Positions 35,658 to 44,918 are shown, numbered from the stretch's first letter. The stretch is DNA of 64,000 bases from JBCBWG01 sp039186015 (GCA_039186015.1 JBCDAH010000001.1:20169-84168), one strand, 5' to 3'. Notes: generated from the sequence alone by a model not told the origin. Numbers and translations are program-made.

Positions 35658-36959
35658 CTATGCGGCAAGACAGTAGAAGTAGCCCGTCGCCGTACCGACC
35701 CAGATGCGACCGTCCACGATGCATGGCGTACCCAAGATCCGGCCGTCGAGCCTGACGTTCCAAACCTCGGTGCCGGATTCTGCATCGAGGCAATACACGC
35801 GATAGTCCCGCGACCCGATAATCACCTTGTCCTCAATGACGCACGGCGACGACCAGATGTTGCTGCGCGTTTGAAAGGTCCAGATCGGTCTGCCGTTGGT
35901 GGCATCGACACAGTGGAGCTTACCGTCCTCGGCACCAATCCAAATCCGGTCGCCAACAACGGCAGGCGTTGAATAGTAACCTCGCGCCTTTGCTTTATAG
36001 CGCCAGATCTCCTTGCCTGTCTCGCGGGCAAAGCAATAGAGATTTGGGGCCCGCTCCTCAGCTGCGGCGTAAACGAAATCGCCGGAAACAACCGGTGAGG
36101 AATCCGTATCGTCGTAGGTTTTCGCGCACCACCGAACCTTGCCGGTTTTGGTCTCCAACGATACGAGCTCTCCGGCATACGTGGCCGTATAGAACTCCCC
36201 ATCAGCGACGGCCGGCGAACTCTCCGATCCCTTGTGGCTGGCGTGATGATGCCCGCGCAGCCCACCGACTAAGGTCTTCCAGATTTCTTGCCCCGTCTTC
36301 GGGTCGAGACAGCGCGCATACCCGCTTTCCCCAGCAACGTAGAGGCGGCCATCAATCACACACGGTGAGGAATCGATATCCTGGCGCGAGTTGAACCGCC
36401 AAACCCGGCGTCCCGTTTGGGCGTCAATGCAGTGGAGATAGTTGTCCGTGTTTCCGACGTACAGGTGGTTGTCGAACATGCAGACTGAACTCTTGAACAT
36501 GCCTGCGCCGCGATACTTCCACATCAGGCGTCCCGTCATTGCTTCCAATGCGTAGACATAGCCGCCGACCGATCCCACAAAAACATAGTCACCAAGTTTC
36601 ACAGCACTACCGGTCCACCCCATGCCGGACCAATACTTGTATCCACGACGTGACCGCCGGCGCATAGCAGCCGTTTTGAACCGCCAGGCGATCTCGGGCG
36701 CTTTGTCAGGGAGCGGTCCGGTTCCATAAAAGGTGTGTGCACCGTTGCCGCGAAACATCAGAACCGTGGCGTCTGAGACGGAACTCTCACCGTGCGCCCA
36801 GTCCGGCAATTGGATTGCTGGTGGTGCTCTTTGAGGGCGCTCCGGCTTTGCCAGCGCCATTGTCGGCGACGTCAAGGCTAGGCCGGACGCAGCTGCGCTG
36901 AGTTGGGCCAACACGTTACGGCGCGATGGCCCAATAGATTGCTCAGTATTTGGGGCCAT
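35658..36959 (-). CDS. Tat-exported PQQ-type beta-propeller protein within the sox cluster
   Basis: About 433 residues. A twin-arginine signal (PSRRNVLAQLSAAASG) precedes about seven to eight repeats of a PQQ/quinoprotein-like beta-propeller: AxTGxxxWxxxxG units such as DAQTGRRVWRF, DPKTGQEIWKTL, ETKTGKVRW, RETGKEIWRYK and DAESGTEVWNV. I cannot see the catalytic residues of PQQ dehydrogenases, so it may be a BamB-like or structural protein rather than an enzyme. It lies on the minus strand between soxB and soxC, so it cuts the sox order. GGAG ten bases before the ATG at 36959 supports this start. Its export by Tat with SoxB and SoxC suggests a periplasmic role. Confidence 0.85.
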   Translation of the reverse strand: MAPNTEQSIGPSRRNVLAQLSAAASGLALTSPTMALAKPERPQRAPPAIQLPDWAHGESSVSDATVLMFRGNGAHTFYGTGPLPDKAPEIAWRFKTAAMRRRSRRGYKYWSGMGWTGSAVKLGDYVFVGSVGGYVYALEAMTGRLMWKYRGAGMFKSSVCMFDNHLYVGNTDNYLHCIDAQTGRRVWRFNSRQDIDSSPCVIDGRLYVAGESGYARCLDPKTGQEIWKTLVGGLRGHHHASHKGSESSPAVADGEFYTATYAGELVSLETKTGKVRWCAKTYDDTDSSPVVSGDFVYAAAEERAPNLYCFARETGKEIWRYKAKARGYYSTPAVVGDRIWIGAEDGKLHCVDATNGRPIWTFQTRSNIWSSPCVIEDKVIIGSRDYRVYCLDAESGTEVWNVRLDGRILGTPCIVDGRIWVGTATGYFYCLAA

Positions 36960-37292
36960 CACGAGGCTGCTCCCGCTCTGCAATATCTCATATCGTAAAC
37001 AATTTACCCACAACCGATCGTCCTGCATCCAAAGCGCACCTCGCGACCGAGCACATTGTCTCGGTTGATCGGCAGCCGTGATCTTTACGCACCTCTGCTT
37101 AACGATCCTCTAGAGGACAGAGCCGGAATCCGTGGGCAGGATGCACTCGATCGTAAGGGTGATGACACACCGCGAGCCGCGCGCCCCTCCGACCAACGAT
37201 TGAAACAATCCGACTTTACGAATTCACGAATTCGCATATGATTGAGCGACTGCGCATTAGAACGCTTGACCAAACACTTTGAGGAGCGCGCA
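36960..37292. promoter_or_regulatory. Divergent region between the propeller gene and soxC
   Basis: This 333 bp must carry the promoters of both genes. Near soxC there is an exact 8-bp direct repeat, ACGAATTC at 37218-37225 and 37226-37233. Overlapping it, ATCC-N8-GAAT at 37208-37223 is an imperfect match to the sites before soxV and soxX. A separate promoter for soxCD is likely, since the propeller gene interrupts the run from soxB. Confidence 0.45.
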
Positions 37293-38561
37293 ATGTCGTC
37301 CCACAAGACTGTCCCAAGTCGACGCAATTTCCTCACGGGCACCGTTGCCGCTGGCGCAGCCTTGGCTGCTGGAACAGCCGCCGCGCGCGCCGCAGATGGC
37401 GAGAAAGCCATTCTCGAAATTCCCGACTGGTCGAAGTCACTCGGTGTTGGGGTCGATTCCGCGCCCTACGGAAAACCGTCGGAGTTCGAGAAGGATGTCG
37501 TGCGCCGCCACGTTGCCTGGTTAACAGCGTCGGCCGAAAGCTCCGTGAACTTCACACCACTGCATGAACTCGACGGCATCATCACGCCGAATGGTCTCTG
37601 CTTTGAACGCCATCATGCCGGTGTGGCGGAAGTCGACCCGGCGCAATACCGCCTGATGATCAACGGGCTGGTCGATAAGCCCATGGTTTTCACGCTCGCC
37701 GACTTGATGCGGTTTCCGCGCCAAAATCATATCTACTTTCTGGAATGCGCGGCGAACTCCGGCATGGAATGGCGCGGGGCACAGCTCAACGGCTGCCAGT
37801 TCACCCACGGCATGGTGCACAACGTCATGTACACGGGGGTGCCGCTCAAATACCTCCTCCAGGAAGCCGGCCTGAAAACCAATGCCAAATGGATCATGCC
37901 CGAAGGCGGCGATTCTTCGGGAATGAACCGGTCCGTCCCGATGTTCAAGGCACTCGACGACTGCTTGATCGCGTTCAAAATGAACGGCGAGGCGCTGCGG
38001 CCTGAGCAAGGCTATCCCGTCCGGCTCGTGGTGCCGGGCTGGGAAGGCAACATGTGGGTGAAGTGGATCCGGCGGATTGAGGTCGGTGACGAACCCTGGC
38101 ACGCACGCGAAGAGACCTCCAAGTACACGGACCTCATGGAAAACGGCAAGGCGCGGCGGTTCACCTGGGAGATGGATGCCAAGTCCGTCATCACGAACCC
38201 CTCACCGCAAGCACCGCTGACCCACAAGAAGGGCTTTACCGTCCTTACGGGGCTCGCCTGGTCCGGCCGCGGCACGATCCAGAGAGTCGACGTCTCGCTC
38301 GACGGCGGCAAGAACTGGCGGACAGCGCGCCTGGACGGCCCAAGCCTCGATAAGTCCTTGCATCGCTTCTATGTCGAATTTGATTGGGATGGCAGTCCAC
38401 TCCTGCTGCAGTCCCGCGCGATCGATTCCACCGGATATGTGCAGCCGACCAAGGCCGCACTTCGCGAGGCGCGCGGAACGAACTCGATCTATCACAACAA
38501 TGGCATTCAAACCTGGCACGTCGCCGCCGACGGCAAGGTCGAAAACGTGGAGGTCTCTTGA
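37293..38561 (+). CDS. soxC: SoxC, molybdenum subunit of sulfane dehydrogenase SoxCD
   Basis: About 422 residues with a twin-arginine signal (PSRRNFLTGTVAAGAA). The sulfite-oxidase-fold domain carries the molybdopterin cysteine, Cys152 in YFLECAANSG, as well as ERHHAG and QLNGCQ segments, and the C-terminal Mo-cofactor dimerisation domain. Together with SoxD it oxidises the carrier-bound sulfane sulfur. With it the pathway releases sulfate only, without forming sulfur globules. GAGGAG precedes the ATG at 37293. Confidence 0.95.
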   Translation: MSSHKTVPSRRNFLTGTVAAGAALAAGTAAARAADGEKAILEIPDWSKSLGVGVDSAPYGKPSEFEKDVVRRHVAWLTASAESSVNFTPLHELDGIITPNGLCFERHHAGVAEVDPAQYRLMINGLVDKPMVFTLADLMRFPRQNHIYFLECAANSGMEWRGAQLNGCQFTHGMVHNVMYTGVPLKYLLQEAGLKTNAKWIMPEGGDSSGMNRSVPMFKALDDCLIAFKMNGEALRPEQGYPVRLVVPGWEGNMWVKWIRRIEVGDEPWHAREETSKYTDLMENGKARRFTWEMDAKSVITNPSPQAPLTHKKGFTVLTGLAWSGRGTIQRVDVSLDGGKNWRTARLDGPSLDKSLHRFYVEFDWDGSPLLLQSRAIDSTGYVQPTKAALREARGTNSIYHNNGIQTWHVAADGKVENVEVS

Positions 38562-38562
38562 C

Positions 38563-39243
38563 ATGAGAGTGCTCAGTCAGTCTTGCGGACTTTCGATGAT
38601 CGCCGCCATTGCACTTTTCCTTTCCGGCCCAATCGCCTTGGCCGAAGGCGCCAAAAATTTCGGCATCGGTCGCGCCGCGACACCTGCCGAGGTGAAAGCC
38701 TGGGACATTGACGTGCGACCTGACGGCCAAGGGCTGCCGAAGGGCAAAGGCACAGCCGAGCAGGGTGAGGAAATCTTCGCGGAGCGGTGTGCATCATGCC
38801 ATGGCGACTTTGCCGAGGGCGTCGACCGTTGGCCGGTTCTCGCAGGCGGGCAGGATTCCCTGACCTCCGACGACCCCGTCAAGACGCTGGGCTCGTACTG
38901 GCCGTATCTCTCAACCGCGTACGACTACATCTATCGCGCGATGCCGTTCGGTGATGCGCAGTCTCTCACGCCCGACGAAACCTACGCGATCATCGCGTTC
39001 ATTTTGAACATGAACAACATCATCGAGGATCCGACCTTCGAGCTGTCGCATAAGAACTTCACCTCCATCCGGCTGCCGAACGAGAAGAACTTCATCAAAG
39101 ACCCGCGGCCGGACACGCCGCTGGCCTCCAAGAAAAAGCCCTGCATGAAAGACTGCAAGTCAGACGTCAAAATCACAATGCGCGCACGCATTCTCGACGT
39201 CACGCCTAAGGACGGCGAAAACCCATCAGCCAGCATTGACTGA
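38563..39243 (+). CDS. soxD: SoxD, cytochrome c subunit of SoxCD (short, one heme site)
   Basis: About 226 residues with a signal sequence (to about IALA) and one heme c site, CASCH at 76-80. It starts one base after the soxC stop, with GTGGAGG upstream inside soxC, so translation is coupled. The SoxD of Paracoccus pantotrophus has about 384 residues and a second heme domain, which is absent here. The C-terminal tail has two extra cysteines in PCMKDCKSD. It passes electrons from SoxC to the respiratory chain. A hairpin follows. Confidence 0.9.
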   Translation: MRVLSQSCGLSMIAAIALFLSGPIALAEGAKNFGIGRAATPAEVKAWDIDVRPDGQGLPKGKGTAEQGEEIFAERCASCHGDFAEGVDRWPVLAGGQDSLTSDDPVKTLGSYWPYLSTAYDYIYRAMPFGDAQSLTPDETYAIIAFILNMNNIIEDPTFELSHKNFTSIRLPNEKNFIKDPRPDTPLASKKKPCMKDCKSDVKITMRARILDVTPKDGENPSASID

Positions 39244-39266
39244 TAGCCATTGCGCATAGACGCTGA

Positions 39267-39292
39267 AACGCGCGGCACAGCTGCCGCGCGTT
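39267..39292 (+). terminator. Terminator-like hairpin after soxD
   Basis: AACGCGCGGCA at 39267-39277 and TGCCGCGCGTT at 39282-39292 make a perfect 11-bp stem with a CAGC loop. Only TT follows, so it is not a classical T-run terminator, but its place 23 bp after soxD and its strength make it the likely end of the sox transcript. Confidence 0.65.
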
Positions 39293-39330
39293 CGGATCGC
39301 AAACATCCTGATCCATGAAGCCACGGCGCA

Positions 39331-39753
39331 TTACGCGCCGACGCTTCCCGGCGCAACTTCGTGCACTTCAACGATGTTGCCGTCAGGGTCATAGAAAAAG
39401 ATCTGCTGCCAGCCCGTCATCGCCCAATCCCCGAAGTCCGCGTAGGGGATACCTTGCGACTCCAGGCGCTGCTTGAACTCAGCGATATCATCGGTGCGAA
39501 ACGCGATGTGCCCGCGCTCGACAGGATTGACCCCTTTGCCCGTACGATAGCCGACGTTCAGATCTTTCTCCGCGATATGGACCTGCAGCGCACCGTCGGT
39601 CATGAACGCGACGGCACCGGGATAGCCCTCGTCGGTCACACGAGCCGCATTCATGTCCGGCTCACTCCCGAGACCGAGAACATCGCGATAGAAGGTTTCC
39701 ATCTCTCCGACGTTGTTCGTCGATAAATTGATATGGTGAAGTTTCAGCTTCAT
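39331..39753 (-). CDS. VOC/glyoxalase family protein
   Basis: About 140 residues of vicinal oxygen chelate fold: MKLKLHHINLSTNNVGEMETFYRDVLGL carries one metal histidine, GHIAFRTDDI a second, and QIFFYDPDGNIVEVHEV the C-terminal strand with the glutamate. It could be a glyoxalase-like isomerase or dioxygenase-like protein; the substrate is unknown. The ATG at 39753 has AAGG eight bases upstream and is preferred to a GTG three codons earlier. It ends convergently with soxD. Confidence 0.9.
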   Translation of the reverse strand: MKLKLHHINLSTNNVGEMETFYRDVLGLGSEPDMNAARVTDEGYPGAVAFMTDGALQVHIAEKDLNVGYRTGKGVNPVERGHIAFRTDDIAEFKQRLESQGIPYADFGDWAMTGWQQIFFYDPDGNIVEVHEVAPGSVGA

Positions 39754-39855
39754 AGACGACACCTTTTCGGATCCAGCGTATGCGATCCACTGTACAGTCG
39801 CTCCGACACGGTAGAAACACGGAAATCGGTCGCCCCCGTCCCAACCACGATGGCG

Positions 39856-40461
39856 CTATTTTCGAACTGCAGCGAGTTCAGCCTCGAGCTCAGCAATCCG
39901 GTCGCGTAGCGGCGCCGTGACGACCTGAACCTCGCCCATGGTCAGGCGCGGCGTGATGTGTTGAGGGCAGTTCCAGTCAAAGGCCGCAACCGTAATCAGA
40001 AACCCACGCTCGATACGCGCCTGATAGTTCGGTGGAACCAGTGCCTCAAGCGTGGACCGATCATCGGCATCGATCATGCTCACATGTCCGAGCACCTTCA
40101 GTCGCGCGCGCAATCGATAGTCCATAAAGAACAGCGAGACCCGATCATCCTTCAACAGATTGCCGACACTGACGTATTGTCGGTTGCCTGAGAAATCAGC
40201 AAAGCCGATCGTTTTTTCATCAAGCGGGCGCACAAAACCTTTCGGCCCGCCACGATGCTGAACGTAGGGCCAGCCCGTTTCCGTTACCGTCGCCATATAA
40301 AAACTGTCGCGCTCGCTGATAAATGCTGCCTCATCCGGCCCTAAGCGATCGTGACTGTCGTCACCGGCCTCCTGTTTCGCGTAGCTATTCCGGCTTCCCA
40401 TTACCTCTTGCACACGCCGAACCGTTTCGGTGAATGCGATCTCTGCGAATTTATGCCCCAT
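39856..40461 (-). CDS. Pyridoxamine 5'-phosphate oxidase-like flavin protein
   Basis: A 201-residue member of the PPOX split-barrel group that binds FMN or F420-like cofactors. It has ERDSFYMATVTETGWPYVQHRGGPKGF, then RQYVSVGNLLKDDRVSLFFMDY, the typical core. The C-terminal helix is coiled. The substrate is unknown; relatives reduce small molecules or pair with general stress genes. It is on the same strand as the VOC gene, 102 bp before it, and could share a transcript. Confidence 0.88.
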   Translation of the reverse strand: MGHKFAEIAFTETVRRVQEVMGSRNSYAKQEAGDDSHDRLGPDEAAFISERDSFYMATVTETGWPYVQHRGGPKGFVRPLDEKTIGFADFSGNRQYVSVGNLLKDDRVSLFFMDYRLRARLKVLGHVSMIDADDRSTLEALVPPNYQARIERGFLITVAAFDWNCPQHITPRLTMGEVQVVTAPLRDRIAELEAELAAVRK

Positions 40462-40726
40462 GATTAGACCTCTGCTAATATCGATCGCAGTTTCAAGTTG
40501 TGCATAACCGCATCAGCAGTCAAAGACCGGCATGTAAGTTGCACGGGCTTGTGATGCGGCCCGCGCAGGAATTTGTCGCAGCACAGGCGAAACACTCATG
40601 ACGAAGCTTTTCCAATCAAGACACATTTTGGGCACACAGCCCGCTCACGTGTCGCGGCCTGGACAACTCGTTATCCCGCAGGCTGGAACGACGTGGTAGA
40701 CGTCCGCGTGTCCTGGAGAGAGCATC

Positions 40727-40963
40727 ATGTTAGCAAAAGTTGTCGTACTGCTGATTTCCTCGACCATCGCTGCGCATTCGGTTCTTGCGATGGAAATTCC
40801 CAAAGAAGTCACTCCGGACATTCGACGCGCTTGTGAAAAGGACGTCCGCCGCCTTTGTGTGCGGAAAACATCAACTGTTTCATCTGTAAAAAGCTGCGTA
40901 ATCAAGAATTTCACCAAACTGAATATGCGGTGCCGGATCAAACTGGCAAGGTTTGGCCTTTAA
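40727..40963 (+). CDS. Small exported cysteine-repeat protein
   Basis: A 78-residue protein with signal peptide (MLAKVVVLLISSTIAAHSVLA) and a mature part IRRACEKDVRRLCVRK... SVKSCVIKNFTKLNMRCR. The C-x6-C...C-x11-C spacing resembles the cysteine-rich Golgi-type repeats (PF00839) found in small secreted bacterial proteins of unknown function. A good GGAGAG site lies before the ATG. It stands alone, between a flavin protein and the peptide transporter. Confidence 0.7.
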   Translation: MLAKVVVLLISSTIAAHSVLAMEIPKEVTPDIRRACEKDVRRLCVRKTSTVSSVKSCVIKNFTKLNMRCRIKLARFGL

Positions 40964-41050
40964 ACGTCTTAAAAACGTGCCATAAAAATCAACACTGAGT
41001 TTCAGATAACCCTCAAAATCACGCGCAATTCGCACCTTCCCTGCTCCGCT

Positions 41051-42046
41051 TTACTCGTCAAGGTGACACGCAAAGGTATGCCCCGGCCCTGCGTCGCGCA
41101 GGACCGGCGCTTCGCTCCGACAGCGATCGAACGCAAACGGACAACGCGTATGGAAGTGGCAGCCCGCCGGCGGGTTTGCCGGTGATGGGACATCGCCTTC
41201 GAGAACAATCCGCTCTTTGTTCGCACGTGGGTCCGGTACCGGAGCCGCGGACATAAGCGCGCGCGTATAGGGATGACGCGGCCGCGCAAACAGCTCGGTC
41301 TTCGGCGCTAACTCCACAATGCGCCCAAGATACATCACCGCGACACGGTCCGCGACGTGCTCGACGACCCCAAGATCGTGACTGATAAAGATGTACGACA
41401 ATCCGTACTCAGCCTTCAAATCCATCATAAGGTTCAGAACTTGCGCCTGCACGGACACATCCAATGCTGAGACCGGCTCGTCCGCCACGATCACCTTGGG
41501 ATCGACGGCCAGCGCCCGTGCGATACCCAGCCGCTGGCGCTGTCCGCCGGAGAACTCAAACGGATACTTCCGCATCGCATCGCGCGGCAGGCCGACGCGC
41601 CCGAAAATCTCGGCAACGATTTCGGTACGTTCTGCTCGGGTACGGCCACCGAAGTTCTCGAGCGGCTCAGCGACAATCTGCCCGGCCCGCATGCGCGGAT
41701 TGAGTGATGCGTACGGATCCTGAAAGACCATCTGCATGCGACGCCGCAATGGCTGAAGTGCCTTTCGGTCAAGATCGGAAATGTCGGCACCTTCCAGCCG
41801 GATCTTGCCGGACGTCGGCTCAATGAGGCGGAGAATCAGCCGACCAACCGTCGACTTACCGCAGCCGGATTCGCCGACAATACATAGCGTTTCACCGGGT
41901 GCCACCTGGAACGAGACACCGTCAACCGCGCGAACACGGCCAACCTCGGCAGCCAGCAAACCACGCAGTATAGGAAAGTGCTTTGTCAGGTCCTCGACTT
42001 CGACAACGGGCTTTAGCGCGTCAGTGGCCATGGGTGCGTGCATCAT
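41051..42046 (-). CDS. Peptide/nickel-type ABC transporter ATP-binding protein (DppF/OppF)
   Basis: A 331-residue ATPase with Walker A GESGCGKST, signature FSGGQRQRLGIARAL, Walker B VIVADEPVSALD and the oligopeptide-family C-terminal cysteine cluster (GCHFHTRCPFAFDRC), which may bind iron-sulfur. Its start overlaps the dppD-like stop by four bases (ATGA). It is the last gene of the operon: binding protein, two permeases and two ATPases. Confidence 0.93.
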   Translation of the reverse strand: MMHAPMATDALKPVVEVEDLTKHFPILRGLLAAEVGRVRAVDGVSFQVAPGETLCIVGESGCGKSTVGRLILRLIEPTSGKIRLEGADISDLDRKALQPLRRRMQMVFQDPYASLNPRMRAGQIVAEPLENFGGRTRAERTEIVAEIFGRVGLPRDAMRKYPFEFSGGQRQRLGIARALAVDPKVIVADEPVSALDVSVQAQVLNLMMDLKAEYGLSYIFISHDLGVVEHVADRVAVMYLGRIVELAPKTELFARPRHPYTRALMSAAPVPDPRANKERIVLEGDVPSPANPPAGCHFHTRCPFAFDRCRSEAPVLRDAGPGHTFACHLDE

Positions 42047-43044
42047 GCGGCCATGACCTCCGCGGACTTGAAACAGGCAGCCGTGTGAACGTCGCCGGTT
42101 GCTGCCGCGACCGCTTCCAAGTGCGGGGATTCGCTACGGCATCGCTCGTCGGCAAATGGGCAGCGCGGCGCGAATGCGCATCCAACGATTGGTTCACGCA
42201 GCGACGGCACCATGCCCGGAATCTCCTGCAATCGGGATCCGGCTTTCCCGCGGGCAACGGAGCCAAGCAAGCCGCGCGTATAGGGGTGGGCCGGTCGATC
42301 GAACAGATCGAAGACATTGGCCTCTTCAACCTTACGGCCGGCATACATCACAATCACGCGCTGGCAGGTCTCTGCCACAACACCAAGGTCGTGCGTAATC
42401 AAAATGACGGAGGCATGCGTCTGTTCTTTCAACTCCAACATGAGCTCCAAGACCTGCGCCTGGATCGTCACGTCAAGCGCCGTTGTCGGCTCGTCGGCAA
42501 TCAGAAGCTTCGGGTCGCAAGCCAGCGCCATCGCGATCATGACCCGCTGACGCATACCGCCGGAAAACTGGTGCGGATAATCACTGAGACGCCGCGCGGC
42601 ATCCGGAATCTTGACGAGTTCCAACACCTCCCGCGCGCGCGCCCACGCCTCTTTGCGCGACACGCGGCGATGGATCTGCACCGCCTCCGCAATCTGGCCG
42701 CCAACCGTCAACACCGGATTGAGGCTCGTCATCGGCTCCTGAAAGATCATCGCAATCCGATTGCCCCGGATGTCACGCATCTCGGACTCCGGCAGATCCA
42801 GAAGATCATGTCCGTCGAACGCGATATGGCCGCCGACCGTGCGACCGATCCGGGACGGAATAAGCCGGAGGATCGAAAGGGCCGTGACGCTTTTTCCGCA
42901 GCCGGACTCGCCGACGACGCCCAGCGTCTCACCTTGACGGACATGAAAAGACACACCGTCCACGGCCCGCGTGACGCCGTCCTCGTTGAAAAAGTACGTC
43001 TTGAGGTCATCAACAGTCAAAAGCGGTGAAGACGTCTCGTGCAT
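42043..43044 (-). CDS. Peptide/nickel-type ABC transporter ATP-binding protein (DppD/OppD)
   Basis: About 333 residues. Walker A is GESGCGKSVTALS, the signature FSGGMRQRVMIAMAL, Walker B LLIADEPTTALD, and a C-terminal cysteine cluster is present (GCAFAPRCPFADERC). It powers uptake with DppF. AGGAGG seven bases before the ATG at 43044 fixes the start; a longer upstream frame reads over the permease gene. The 11-bp gap to the DppC-like stop shows an operon. Confidence 0.93.
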   Translation of the reverse strand: MHETSSPLLTVDDLKTYFFNEDGVTRAVDGVSFHVRQGETLGVVGESGCGKSVTALSILRLIPSRIGRTVGGHIAFDGHDLLDLPESEMRDIRGNRIAMIFQEPMTSLNPVLTVGGQIAEAVQIHRRVSRKEAWARAREVLELVKIPDAARRLSDYPHQFSGGMRQRVMIAMALACDPKLLIADEPTTALDVTIQAQVLELMLELKEQTHASVILITHDLGVVAETCQRVIVMYAGRKVEEANVFDLFDRPAHPYTRGLLGSVARGKAGSRLQEIPGMVPSLREPIVGCAFAPRCPFADERCRSESPHLEAVAAATGDVHTAACFKSAEVMAA

Positions 43045-43055
43045 CGGGTCGCCTC

Positions 43056-43934
43056 CTACATCCGTCGTGCGATACGCGGATCGAGGCGATCTCGCAAACC
43101 ATCGCCCACCAGGTTCACCGCCAGTACGACCAGCGCAAGGGCTATGCCGGGACAGAAGATGCACCACGGTGCGCGGCCAAGGTAAATGCGGTCCGCTGCG
43201 ATCATGTTCCCCCACGTCGGAATCTCAGGCGGCGTCCCGGCACCAAGAAAAGACAGCGCAGCTTCAACCAAAATCGCTGACGCGCAGATATAGGTCGCTT
43301 GCACAATCAAAGGCGGGATCGTTGGTGGCAGGATATGGCGGACCAGGATCTTCCACATCGGCGCGCCACCCGCAATCGCAGCCTCCACATAGGGCTGCTC
43401 GCGCGTCGCAAGGACAACCGAGCGCACCAGTCGCACCACCCTCGGGATTTCCGGAATCACAATCGCAATGATGACGATCCCGACGCTCGCCCCGAATAAC
43501 GAAACCATTGCAATCGCCAGCAGGATGGATGGAATGGCCATCAGCCCATCTAGCAATCGCATGACAGCGGCTTCGATCCAGCGGACGACGCCGGCCAAAA
43601 GCCCGATGGCAAGACCGATCGCCACCGACAACAGCGCGACGGAAATGCCGACGACCAACGAAATCCGCGCACCCCAGAGCGTCCGCGCAAAGACATCGCG
43701 ACCAAGTTGATCGGTTCCAAACCAGAACTGTTCCGACGGTGGCTTGAGCCGATCGATCGGCTTCATGGTCAATGGATCGCCAGCCATAAACGGGGCTGCC
43801 AGAGCCACAAAAACCATCCCGATCAAAATCACGAGGCCCACGACCAGTGTCGGGTTACGCCGCACAAAGCGCCAAAACCCCGACGGCGCAGATGATGTTG
43901 CGGTCTGAACCGACGTCGCTGTGGTATCGGCCAT
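43056..43934 (-). CDS. Peptide-type ABC transporter permease (DppC/OppC)
   Basis: A 292-residue permease with an N-terminal helix, a cytoplasmic loop and five further helices. The DppC family loop VVLATREQPYVEAAIAGGAPMWKIL, which contacts the ATPase, and PIDRLKPPSEQFWFGTDQLGRDVFAR are present. Its start overlaps the stop of the DppB-like gene by one base (TGATG). It transports the ligand captured by the binding protein at 44965-46569. Confidence 0.92.
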   Translation of the reverse strand: MADTTATSVQTATSSAPSGFWRFVRRNPTLVVGLVILIGMVFVALAAPFMAGDPLTMKPIDRLKPPSEQFWFGTDQLGRDVFARTLWGARISLVVGISVALLSVAIGLAIGLLAGVVRWIEAAVMRLLDGLMAIPSILLAIAMVSLFGASVGIVIIAIVIPEIPRVVRLVRSVVLATREQPYVEAAIAGGAPMWKILVRHILPPTIPPLIVQATYICASAILVEAALSFLGAGTPPEIPTWGNMIAADRIYLGRAPWCIFCPGIALALVVLAVNLVGDGLRDRLDPRIARRM

Positions 43935-44875
43935 CAGGTGCGGATCCTCGGGTCAAGCAACGTGTAGGTCAGATCCACAATCAGGTTCACAATCACATAG
44001 ACGCCAGAAAACAGCAGCATCACCCCCTGGATGATCGGATAGTCACGATACTGGATCGCGTCGACAACCAGCCGGCCAATGCCGGGGATATTGAACACCG
44101 TCTCGGTAATCACGACGCCGCCGATCAGGAGCGCAACACCAATGCCGATGACCGTCACAATCGGCACGCCGGCATTCTTAAGCGCATGCTTCATCAAGAC
44201 CGGTCCTGTCGCGACGCCCTTGGCATGGGCCGTGCGAATGTAGTCTTCCGCCAACACATCGAGCATGGCCGTTCGCGTGATGCGCGCGATCAGCGCGACG
44301 TAGGCCAGTCCAAGCGCAATCGACGGCAACACAAGATGACGAAACCACTCCACCACGCCATCGGCAATCGGCTGGTAGCCTTGCACCGGTAGCCAACGAA
44401 GCTGGATCGCGAAGACGTAGATCAGGATGTATCCAACCACGAAGACCGGCACCGAGAAACTCGCGACCGACAGCGCCATAACGGTCCGGTCGAGCCACGT
44501 CCCGACCTTCCAGGCTGCAAGGACGCCTGCGGTCACGGCGAGCACGACGGCCAGGATAATCGTCGTCACAGCCAGCGAGAGCGTCGGCTCAAGACGTTGG
44601 GCAATGAGCTTCGAAACCGGTTCGTTTGAGAAGATCGATATGCCCAAGTCTCCGACCAGCACGCGCCCGGCCCACCGAAAGAACTGAACGATCAGCGGAT
44701 CATCGAGCCCCAATCGCTGACGCACCGCCGTGATTTGATCTGGCGAAGCGTTGTCGCCAACAACGATGGCGACCGGATCACCCGGCGCAAGGCGTAGGAG
44801 AAGAAAGACAATGATGGCAACGATCGCCATGACCACAACAGTCGATACCAGACGGCGGACGATGAACGCGATCAT
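43934..44875 (-). CDS. Peptide-type ABC transporter permease (DppB/OppB)
   Basis: A 313-residue permease with six helices. It contains the family's LLRLAPGDPVAIVVG and IARITRTAMLDVLAEDYIRTAHAKG, the loop that docks on the ATPase. It lies after the binding protein gene, separated by an 89-bp stretch with a strong hairpin, and overlaps the next permease start by one base. Confidence 0.92.
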   Translation of the reverse strand: MIAFIVRRLVSTVVVMAIVAIIVFLLLRLAPGDPVAIVVGDNASPDQITAVRQRLGLDDPLIVQFFRWAGRVLVGDLGISIFSNEPVSKLIAQRLEPTLSLAVTTIILAVVLAVTAGVLAAWKVGTWLDRTVMALSVASFSVPVFVVGYILIYVFAIQLRWLPVQGYQPIADGVVEWFRHLVLPSIALGLAYVALIARITRTAMLDVLAEDYIRTAHAKGVATGPVLMKHALKNAGVPIVTVIGIGVALLIGGVVITETVFNIPGIGRLVVDAIQYRDYPIIQGVMLLFSGVYVIVNLIVDLTYTLLDPRIRT

Positions 44876-44918
44876 TGCGGTCGCAAATCCTGTATCCGAT
44901 TAATCATGAAACGATGTC

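Noticed and set aside
41983..43029. A 348-codon open frame on the plus strand
   Set aside because: It is antisense to the two peptide-transporter ATPases and shows no family features.
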